A DNA stretch of 9,948 nt, taken from JABZIP01 sp052173355 (GTDB lineage Bacteria > Bacillota > Clostridia > Peptostreptococcales > Anaerovoracaceae). Made by a program: the position numbers and the translations under genes. This document shows positions 1-7,500 of the stretch, piece after piece. The notes beneath the pieces are model-generated. The model saw nothing but the letters and a program-made list of their open reading frames with translations. It was not told the DNA's origin and searched no databases. The stretch lies in NCBI GenBank assembly GCA_052173355.1, contig JBQMYS010000049.1, positions 1 through 9,948 on the forward strand, written 5' to 3'. Numbering within the stretch: position 1 is the first letter of the stretch; each line of letters opens with the position of its first letter.

Positions 1-99
1 CGTATGTCTATATACGCTCCGCTGCTCTCTTGCTTAGCGCCTAGCTATTTAAAACTTAAAAAACTTGATATTTAAAAAATCTAAAAATAAACTTCACTG

Positions 100-116
100 A
101 TTGATTGACAATCAAT
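100..116. repeat. 17-bp perfect palindrome ATTGATTG-N-CAATCAAT
   Basis: ATTGATTG (100-107) and CAATCAAT (109-116) are perfect 8-bp arms around a single central base at 108. This is the form of a dimeric protein-binding operator more than of an RNA hairpin, since the stem is A/T-rich with almost no loop. T-rich sequence follows on the minus strand after a gap of about 8 nt, so a weak terminator role cannot be excluded. No regulator can be named. Confidence 0.55.
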
Positions 117-124
117 TACTCTTG

Positions 125-146
125 CTTGCCCAAACATATTGGCAAG
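125..146. repeat. Inverted repeat CTTGCC/GGCAAG
   Basis: CTTGCC (125-130) and GGCAAG (141-146) are perfect 6-bp arms around a 10-nt loop; two further A-T pairs can form on the minus-strand RNA if one G is bulged. As RNA from rpsL read-through it would be a modest hairpin. It is not followed by a T-run in the direction of rpsL transcription (CAAGAGTA follows), so it is not a standard terminator alone. Confidence 0.5.
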
Positions 147-254
147 TAAGTTTGCATTCGGTACTCGACATTCACATTCAAATGCCGCGGCGCACATATA
201 TATCTGAAATAATCTTACTATTAGCCAGCCTATATAATCGCCCAAATCCGATTA

Positions 255-677
255 CTACTTCTTTGCAGCCTTTGGTTTCTTCGCTCCGTACTTGGAACGA
301 GCCTGCATTCTGTCCTTAACTCCTGCAGTATCAAGCGTACCTCTAACTATGTGGTAACGCACACCCGGCAGGTCTTTTACCCTTCCGCCTCTGATAAGCA
401 CAACACTGTGCTCCTGCAAATTGTGTCCTATTCCCGGAATATAAGCTGTAACTTCTATTCCGTTTGTAAGACGAACCCTTGCCACTTTTCTAAGAGCTGA
501 ATTCGGCTTCTTTGGTGTAACCGTCTTAACTGCAGTGCAAACGCCTCTTTTTTGAGGTGATGCAACATCTGTGCTTTCTCTCCTAAGTGAATTTAATCCC
601 TTTAATAGAGCAGGTGCTGTGGATTTCTTTACCGCAGATTTTCTTCCCTGACGCACTAATTGGTTAATAGTAGGCAT
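255..677 (-). CDS. rpsL: 30S ribosomal protein S12
   Basis: S12 sits at the decoding centre of the 30S subunit and controls accuracy. The 140-residue length and the extra segment before PQKRGVCT (residues 41-48) are the Gram-positive form; E. coli has 124. The decoding loops are intact: TPKKPNSALRK at 54-64 and GGRVKDLPGVRYH at 97-109. K56 and K101 correspond to E. coli K43 and K88 and are unmutated, so no streptomycin-resistance change is seen there. D102 is the equivalent of D89, the site methylthiolated by RimO in bacteria that have it. The tail is Lys-rich (GAKKPKAAKK). ATG at 677 follows AAAGGAG with a suitable spacer. The gene stops with TAG directly followed by in-frame TAA. It is normally followed by rpsG, fusA and tuf; rpsG does not begin in the remaining 254 bp. 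It has its own promoter after rpoC. Confidence 0.99.
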   Translation of the reverse strand: MPTINQLVRQGRKSAVKKSTAPALLKGLNSLRRESTDVASPQKRGVCTAVKTVTPKKPNSALRKVARVRLTNGIEVTAYIPGIGHNLQEHSVVLIRGGRVKDLPGVRYHIVRGTLDTAGVKDRMQARSKYGAKKPKAAKK

Positions 678-703
678 TATTTTCTCCTTTCTTCAAAATA
701 TTT

Positions 704-746
704 GCAGTTTCCTGCTATATGATTAAGCTTGTTAAGGTTATAACAA
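704..746 (-). other. rpsL leader with two short hairpins, one GAAA-capped
   Basis: Within the predicted leader the minus strand reads TTGTTA-TAACCT-TAACAA (746-729, a 6-bp A/T stem with a 6-nt loop). After 13 nt comes GCAG-GAAA-CTGC (715-704, a 4-bp stem with a GNRA-type GAAA loop). The second ends 26 nt before the rpsL ATG, upstream of the AAAGGAG site. Neither is followed by a T-run. The stems are short and a regulatory role is inference. The GAAA-capped hairpin resembles the one in the rpoB leader in kind and place. Confidence 0.4.
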
Positions 747-760
747 ACAAAACCTCTGAA

Positions 761-789
761 ATTCTAACACATCTTCGCTGAAAAGTCAA
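761..789 (-). promoter_or_regulatory. Sigma-A-type extended -10 promoter of rpsL
   Basis: On the minus strand: -35 TTGACT (789-784), a 17-nt spacer, and -10 TAGAAT (766-761), preceded by TGT, i.e. an extended -10. It begins 8 nt after the rpoC TAG codon. The predicted start is near 754, giving a leader of about 77 nt. The layout and many bases match the rpoB promoter: GCTTGACT at the -35, a 17-nt spacer and TGTGTTA entering the -10. It gives rpsL an own start in addition to read-through from rpoBC. Confidence 0.83.
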
Positions 790-796
790 GCGAATT

Positions 797-3700
797 CTAC
801 TGTGCAAAACTCATGTCATCAAGTTCTCCGTTTAAGTCATCCAAATCTCTTATACTTGAACCTGAAAAATCTCCTTCCGCAACATTTTGCATATCTCCAA
901 GATCTTCAAAATCTTCATTCTCCTGCTCCATCGCTTTTCGTGAGAAAGATTCCATGAGTTCGGTATTTACGCCATAATCAACTTCTATATTTTTATAGCG
1001 TCTCATACCTGTACCCGCAGGTATCAACTTACCTATGATTACATTTTCTTTAAGTCCTAAAAGCGTATCCTTCTTTCCCTTTATTGCAGCATCCGTAAGC
1101 ACTCTTGTAGTTTCCTGGAATGATGCCGCCGATAAGAAAGATGGTGTTGCAAGAGATGCTTTTGTTATTCCGAGCAATATATCTCGCCCATATGCAGGTT
1201 CTTTATTTTCTTCTATCGCTCTTTCATTTGCTTCATGTAAATCAAAACGAGTATACAGCCCCCCCGGAAGTAAATCCGTTTCTCCTGCATCTTCGATTTT
1301 AACCTTAGAAAGCATTTGACTTACGATTACTTCTATATGCTTATCGTTAATATCTACACCTTGTTGCTTATAAACTCTTTGCACCTCTTTCAGCAGGTAC
1401 TCGTATACACCGTATACACCGTTCAATCTGAGTATATCGTTAGGATTTAAAGGACCGCTTGTTAAGGCCTGTCCTGCTTTAACTTCATCGCCTTCACTCA
1501 CGATTATTCTTGCACCATAAGGAACTACATATACCATTTCCTCATCGCCCTGTACCAAGACTTCCGTTTTGTTGTCATTTCGTACGGATATAGATATTAC
1601 CTCTCCGTCAGCTTCACATATTTCAGCGATACCCTTAGGTTTTCTCGCCTCAAAAAGTTCCTCTACTCTAGGTAAACCTTGTGTAATATCGCTACCTGCA
1701 ACTCCTCCTGTATGGAAAGTTCTCATTGTAAGTTGTGTACCCGGTTCTCCTATTGATTGTGCCGCTGTAATACCTACAGCCTCTCCAATATTTACAGTTT
1801 CTCCTGTTGCCAAATTTCTGCCATAGCATTTAGCACAAACTCCGGTCTTGCAATTACACTTCAAAATAGATCTTATCTTAACTTTGCGGATTCCCGCTTC
1901 TTCAATTTTCTCAGCCGCCGATTCAGTAATTTCTTCGTTTTGAGCAACTATCAATTCACCGCCCGGAACATATATATCACTAAACGCGGTTCTTCCTATA
2001 ATTCTTGCCTTTAATGGTTCTATTACCGCTTTTCCGTCAACGAAAGCTTCTACATCTATTCCTTCATCCGTTCCGCAATCAAATTCTCTAACTATCACAT
2101 TGTGCGATACGTCTACGAGTCTTCTTGTCAAATATCCAGAGTCTGCCGTTCTGAGCGCCGTATCCGCAAGTCCTTTTCTGGCACCGTTACTTGAAATAAA
2201 GTAATCAAGCACCGATAATCCCTCGCGGAAGTTCGCCTTTATAGGAATTTCTATTGTTTTTCCGGCTGCATTAGCCATCAATCCTCGCATTCCTCCAACC
2301 TGCTTTATTTGGTTTTTGCTACCGCGGGCTCCTGAATGTGCCATTATGTATAAGTTATTCAAAGTACCCAATGATGCCATCAATGCATCCGCTACATCAT
2401 CAGTTGCTTTATTCCAAATTTTTATTACTTGATCGTATCTTTCCTGATTCGAAACAAGTCCTTCACCATATGCTTTATCGTACTTATCAACTTGCTTCTC
2501 CGCTTTGGCTATTATTTCAAATTTTTCCTCAGGTATCGCCATATCCGAAACGCTTATAGTTACCGCTCCCTTAGTAGAATAGTGGAATCCCATATCCTTA
2601 ATGGCATCAAGCATTAGCGCGGTTCCGGTATTTCCATGAACTCTATAACACTTATCAATTATAACACCGAGTTTCTTCTTATCACAAAGGAAATCAACCT
2701 CAAGAGAATACTTATCCGTAGTTCTGTCTACAAATCCCAAATCCTGCGGAATATTAGAATTGAAAATAAATCTTCCAACCGTGGATTCTACAAGTTTTCC
2801 CTTTTTATCATCTTCATCCGCAAACATCCTAACCTTGACTTTTGCATGAATTCCAACAACTTTTGTCTGATAAGCCATCATCATTTCATTGATGTCTGTA
2901 AATATCTTGCCGTCGCCTTTTTCAGCTGCGGTATTTCTTTCTTCCACGCCCGGATGAGTCAAATAGTAGCTTCCCAAAATCATATCTTGTGTAGGCGTCG
3001 TAATCGGAGACCCGTCTTTTGGTGCAAGTATATTGTTTACAGAAAGCATCAAAAATCTTGCTTCAGCCTGCGCTTCAACAGATAAAGGCACGTGAACAGC
3101 CATTTGGTCACCGTCAAAGTCCGCATTAAAAGCAGTACAAACCAGAGGATGAAGCTTGATTGCTTTTCCTTCAACCAATACAGGCTCAAAGGCTTGTATT
3201 CCCAATCTATGCAACGTAGGGGCACGATTAAGCATTACAGGATGCTCTTTTATAACACTTTCAAGAACGTCCCAAACTTCAACTCGCACCTTTTCAACCA
3301 TTCGCTTTGCACGCTTAATATTATGCGCCTGTCCGTCTTGAACAAGTTTTTTCATTATGAAAGGCTTGAACAATTCAAGCGCCATCTGCTTTGGTAATCC
3401 GCACTGATAAAATCTAAGCTCCGGTCCTACAACTATTACGGAACGTCCTGAATAGTCAACACGTTTACCAAGCAAATTCTGTCTGAATCTGCCCTGCTTA
3501 CCCTTTAGCATGTCGGATAAAGATTTAAGCGGTCGTGCTCCCGGTCCTGTTACAGGTCTGCCCCTTCTACCATTATCTATTAGTGCATCTACAGCCTCTT
3601 GAAGCATACGCTTTTCATTTCTGACAATTATATCAGGTGCTCCAAGTTCAAGCAAGCGCTTAAGTCTATTGTTTCTATTTATAACTCTCCTGTAAAGATC

Positions 3701-4489
3701 GTTCAAATCAGAGGTTGCAAAGCGTCCTCCATCTAACTGCACCATTGGACGAAGGTCCGGAGGTATAACAGGCACAACTTCGAGTATCATATTTTCAGGT
3801 CTATTACCTGAAGTTCTCAACGCTTCAATAACTTCAAGCCTTCTAACTATCCTTATTTTTTTCTGACCTGATGCATCTATCAATTTCTCGCGCAAGTCCT
3901 CAGCAAGTTCATCCAAATTTATATCAGATAAAAGTTTCCTTACCGTTTCAGCACCCATTCCCGCAGAAAAAGCATCACCATACTCATCTTTACTTTCGCG
4001 GTACTGTTGTTCAGTCAAAATTTCCTTATACGCAAATCTTGTATCTCCGGGATCTGTTACAATATAAGCTGCAAAATATAAAACTCTTTCCAAGTTCCTA
4101 GGCGATATATCGAGTACCAAACCTATTCTGCTTGGAATCCCTTTGAAATACCAAATGTGAGAAACAGGAGCGGCAAGTTCTATGTGCCCCATTCTTTCGC
4201 GTCTAACCTTTGCGCGCGTGACTTCAACACCGCAACGGTCGCAGACAATTCCCTTATCTCTTATGCGTTTGTATTTACCGCAATGGCATTCCCAATCTTT
4301 CGTAGGTCCGAAAATCCTTTCACAAAACAATCCGTCCGTTTCGGGTTTTAATGTTCTATAATTGATAGTTTCGGGTTTAGTCACCTCGCCATGTGACCAA
4401 CTTCTAATCTTCTCAGTCGATGCCAAATGTATCTGCAAAGCCTGAAAATTATTTAATTCGTAATTGCTATTTTCACTCAAGAAGCCCAT
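797..4489 (-). CDS. rpoC: DNA-directed RNA polymerase, beta' subunit
   Basis: This is the beta' catalytic subunit of RNA polymerase, 1230 residues from the ATG at 4489. The N-terminal zinc site is complete (C68, C70, C83, C86), as is the second zinc site (C805, C878, C885, C888). The active-site magnesium motif NADFDGD is at 455-461 with D457, D459 and D461. The RPVTGPGARPLKSLSDMLKG switch/rudder region is at 311-330. The F-loop and bridge-helix region spans about 719-793, and the trigger loop about 906-929 (ITAAQSIGEPGTQLTMRTFH). There is no trigger-loop insertion of the proteobacterial kind. The C-terminus (from about 1188) is mildly acidic. The start is doubtful: the ribosome binding site AAGGGGG (4496-4490) abuts the ATG with no spacer, whereas TTG at 4480 (codon 4) has a 9-nt spacer and gives MSENSNYELNNFQ. 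The gene lies 8 bp after rpoB and is clearly co-transcribed; it ends in TAG 13 nt from a new promoter for rpsL. Confidence 0.99.
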   Translation of the reverse strand: MGFLSENSNYELNNFQALQIHLASTEKIRSWSHGEVTKPETINYRTLKPETDGLFCERIFGPTKDWECHCGKYKRIRDKGIVCDRCGVEVTRAKVRRERMGHIELAAPVSHIWYFKGIPSRIGLVLDISPRNLERVLYFAAYIVTDPGDTRFAYKEILTEQQYRESKDEYGDAFSAGMGAETVRKLLSDINLDELAEDLREKLIDASGQKKIRIVRRLEVIEALRTSGNRPENMILEVVPVIPPDLRPMVQLDGGRFATSDLNDLYRRVINRNNRLKRLLELGAPDIIVRNEKRMLQEAVDALIDNGRRGRPVTGPGARPLKSLSDMLKGKQGRFRQNLLGKRVDYSGRSVIVVGPELRFYQCGLPKQMALELFKPFIMKKLVQDGQAHNIKRAKRMVEKVRVEVWDVLESVIKEHPVMLNRAPTLHRLGIQAFEPVLVEGKAIKLHPLVCTAFNADFDGDQMAVHVPLSVEAQAEARFLMLSVNNILAPKDGSPITTPTQDMILGSYYLTHPGVEERNTAAEKGDGKIFTDINEMMMAYQTKVVGIHAKVKVRMFADEDDKKGKLVESTVGRFIFNSNIPQDLGFVDRTTDKYSLEVDFLCDKKKLGVIIDKCYRVHGNTGTALMLDAIKDMGFHYSTKGAVTISVSDMAIPEEKFEIIAKAEKQVDKYDKAYGEGLVSNQERYDQVIKIWNKATDDVADALMASLGTLNNLYIMAHSGARGSKNQIKQVGGMRGLMANAAGKTIEIPIKANFREGLSVLDYFISSNGARKGLADTALRTADSGYLTRRLVDVSHNVIVREFDCGTDEGIDVEAFVDGKAVIEPLKARIIGRTAFSDIYVPGGELIVAQNEEITESAAEKIEEAGIRKVKIRSILKCNCKTGVCAKCYGRNLATGETVNIGEAVGITAAQSIGEPGTQLTMRTFHTGGVAGSDITQGLPRVEELFEARKPKGIAEICEADGEVISISVRNDNKTEVLVQGDEEMVYVVPYGARIIVSEGDEVKAGQALTSGPLNPNDILRLNGVYGVYEYLLKEVQRVYKQQGVDINDKHIEVIVSQMLSKVKIEDAGETDLLPGGLYTRFDLHEANERAIEENKEPAYGRDILLGITKASLATPSFLSAASFQETTRVLTDAAIKGKKDTLLGLKENVIIGKLIPAGTGMRRYKNIEVDYGVNTELMESFSRKAMEQENEDFEDLGDMQNVAEGDFSGSSIRDLDDLNGELDDMSFAQ

Positions 4490-4500
4490 CCCCCTTCTTA
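4478..4500 (-). promoter_or_regulatory. rpoB stop / rpoC ribosome binding site, deciding the rpoC start
   Basis: Minus strand order: rpoB TAA (4500-4498), G, AAGGGGG (4496-4490), ATG (4489-4487), GGC TTC, TTG (4480-4478). AAGGGGG pairs with the 16S anti-Shine-Dalgarno except for one G-U wobble. A spacer of 0 nt to the ATG is outside the normal range, while 9 nt to the in-frame TTG is close to ideal. The TTG start is therefore favoured on spacing, and the ATG on codon identity. The difference is three residues. Confidence 0.55.
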
Positions 4501-7500
4501 CACATCTGCAACTTCGATAATTTCATCATCAAAATTCGAATCTACATCTTCATTATCCGAATTTACAAAATTCACATCATCTTCGAAATCATCTTCTATA
4601 TCAAAATCTGCATCAAGTTCAAAATCATCTTCTTCGTAATCATCTTCTTCATCGTATTCATGATATTTTCTCGGTGCTTCTCTGGTTTCGGAAGAATCTC
4701 GAATTTCTACCTCCTTGTCATCATCTGTGAGAACTTTAATATCAAGTCCGAGGCTCTGCATTTCTTTTATAAGTACCTTAAACGATTCAGGTATTCCCGG
4801 TTCAGGTATGTTCTCGCCCTTGACAATAGCTTCATAAGCTTTAACTCTGCCTACAACATCATCCGACTTGAATGTCAAAATTTCCTGCAAAACATGAGCT
4901 GCGCCATACGCTTCAAGAGCCCAAACTTCCATTTCTCCAAAACGCTGACCTCCAAATTGAGCTTTACCGCCCAAAGGTTGCTGTGTTACAAGCGAATAAG
5001 GTCCCGTACTTCTTGCATGTATCTTATCATCAACCAAATGATGCAGCTTTAACATATACATATATCCTACCGTTACGGGATTATCAAAATATTCACCGGT
5101 TCTACCGTCCCTGAGAGGAAGTTTTCCTGTCTTTGAATATCCGCATTCATCAAGAATATCAATTATATCCATTTCGCTTGCACCATCAAATACAGGTGTT
5201 TCGATATACCAGTTTTTATATTTAGCCGCAAGTCCAAGATGTACTTCAAGTACCTGCCCTACATTCATACGCGACGGTACGCCGAGCGGATTAAGCATTA
5301 CTTCAAGCGGAGTTCCGTCTTCCATAAACGGCATATCTTCTTCAGGCAATATTCTTGATATTACACCTTTATTTCCATGCCTTCCTGCCATTTTATCTCC
5401 GACGCTGATTTTCCTCTTTGTCATAATATAGCAACGAACCACTTTGCTCACACCCGCAGGCAATTCATCTCCGGCTTCTCTTGAAAACAATTTTACATCT
5501 ACAACTATGCCTGTTTCGCCATGAGGCACCTTAAGCGAAGTATCCCTAACTTCTCTTGCTTTTTCGCCAAAAATTGCACGCAAAAGTCTTTCTTCCGCTG
5601 TAAGTTCGGTTTCCCCTTTCGGTGTAACCTTTCCAACCAATATGTCTCCCGGTCTTACTTCAGCACCTATCCTTATTATACCGTTTTCGTCAAGATCCTT
5701 TAAAGCTTCCTCTCCTACATTCGGAATATCACGTGTGATTTCCTCAGGTCCCAGTTTTGTATCTCTTGCTTCAGATTCATATTCTTCAATATGCAGGGTA
5801 GTCAGTTTATCTTCCATTACCAGTCGCTCATTCAATATGATAGCATCCTCGTAATTGTATCCTTCCCAAGTCATGAAGCCGATTAGCAAATTTCTTCCAA
5901 GCGCAATTTCGCCCTTGTCGGTAGAAGGTCCATCCGCTATTACTTCGCCTTCTTCAATCTGCTCTCCATGGTAAACTATAGGTCTTTGATTTATACATGT
6001 ACTTTGGTTCGCTCTCTTAAATTTGAGCAATTCGTATATATCTTTTTCCCCATTATCCCCACGCTTTATTACAATCTTTGTCGCATCAACATATTCCACA
6101 ATTCCGGAATGTTTTGCAAGTACGACTACACCCGAATCTCTTGCGGCCTTGTACTCCATACCTGTTCCTACAAACGGTGCATCAGGTATCAAAAGCGGAA
6201 CTGCTTGCCTTTGCATATTTGAGCCCATCAAAGCTCTGTTTGCATCATCATTTTCAAGGAACGGAATCATAGCAGTAGCCACCGATACTACCTGTTTTGG
6301 AGAAACGTCCATGTAATCTATCAATTCTTTAGGAACAAGATCTATCTCTCCACCTGCTCCTCTTGATGCAACCTTCATATTTACAAAACGATTTTCTGAA
6401 TCGAGCGGCTCATTTGCTTGCGCAACTATCAATTTTTCTTCCTGATCCGCTGTCAAATATTCGACATACTCAAGCACTTCTCCTGTCTGCTTATCAACAG
6501 GTCTATAAGGTGATTCTATAAACCCGTATTCGTTAATCCTTGCGTAAGTTGAAAGTGAACCTATAAGTCCTATATTCGGACCTTCAGGTGTTTCTATAGG
6601 ACACATTCTGCCATAATGCGAATAATGTACGTCACGCACTTCAAATCCTGCTCTTTCTCTTGAAAGTCCTCCCGGTCCTAGTGCTGACAATCTTCTTTTA
6701 TGTGTCAACTCGGCAAGCGGATTTGTCTGATCCATAAACTGTGAAAGCTGAGAGCTTCCAAAAAATTCTTTTATTGCCGCTGTAACCGGCTTTATGTTAA
6801 TCAATGTCTGCGGTTTGACCTCCGTAGCTTCATTGGTAGTCATCTTTTCCTTTACTACCCTCTCCATTCTTGCCAAACCTATACGAAACTGGTTCTGTAA
6901 AAGTTCACCTACAGTTCTAAGTCTCCTGTTTCCCAGGTGATCAATATCATCAACACTTCCTATTCCGTCACTCAAATTCAATATATAACTAATAGACGCT
7001 ATGATTTCATCAACCAAAATATGCTTTGGCGACAGCTCGTTTTTTCTGAGCAAAAGTGCTTCTTTTATATCCTCTTGCGTTTCATTTTCTTCCAGTATAT
7101 TCATTAAGACCGGATAATAAGCTTTATCCGGAAGTTTCATATCGCTTATATCAAAATCTATATATGCGGAAAAATCAACAAACGGGCTTCCTATTACCTT
7201 AACTTTTTTCGATTCTTCCACATTGCTGTATACATAAACCTCTTTAACACCGGTATTTTGAATGGTATTTGCGGTTTCAGCATCAATTTTTTGTCCTTCT
7301 TCTGCAATAAGCTCGCCGGTATTCGGATCAAATATATCTTCCGCTATAACATTTCCTTCAAGTCTATTTGCCAGTCCGAGTTTCTTGTTGTATTTATATC
7401 TTCCTACTTTTGCCAGATCGTATCGTTTAGGATCAAATAGCAAAGCATCTAAAAAGGATTTTGCACTCTCAATAGTTGGCGGTTCTCCCGGTCTGAGTTT

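Larger units (their letters stand above)
1..254. other. Gene-free stretch downstream of rpsL
   Basis: I find no recognisable gene here. On the minus strand there is no S7 start (expected near MPRKG) and no ribosome binding site followed by a start codon. The content is: an A/T-rich stretch with several A- and T-runs (about 50-100), a GC-rich patch (about 15-46) next to an inverted repeat at 1-16 (CGTAT/ATACG, 6-nt loop), an isolated GCCGCGGC palindrome at 184-191, and two inverted repeats at 100-116 and 125-146. It could hold the end of an rpsL transcript and the regulatory region of whatever lies to the left, possibly rpsG outside the window. Confidence 0.6.

Noticed and set aside
105..110. 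TTGACA on the plus strand as a -35 element
   Set aside because: No -10-like hexamer at 16-18 nt downstream; it is part of the 17-bp palindrome.
184..191. GCCGCGGC palindrome as a terminator stem
   Set aside because: Only an 8-bp self-complementary site with no room for a loop and no T-run beside it.
210..238. TATAAT on the plus strand at 233-238 as a promoter
   Set aside because: No -35 at 16-18 nt and it would only fire antisense into rpsL.
101..319. 72-codon plus-strand open frame overlapping the rpsL 3' end
   Set aside because: Starts inside the palindrome, lacks a ribosome binding site and overlaps S12 coding sequence antisense.
2636..3085. 149-codon open frame on the plus strand
   Set aside because: Entirely antisense to conserved rpoC sequence; no family resemblance and no ribosome binding site.
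4420..5052. 210-codon open frame on the plus strand
   Set aside because: It lies antisense over rpoC start and rpoB end; the translated product is a low-complexity Ile/Phe/Tyr-rich sequence mirroring the acidic tail codons, with no ribosome binding site.
6663..6760. Rifampicin-resistance change in RpoB
   Set aside because: All key residues of the cluster (D497, H507, R510, S512, L514) are the sensitive type.
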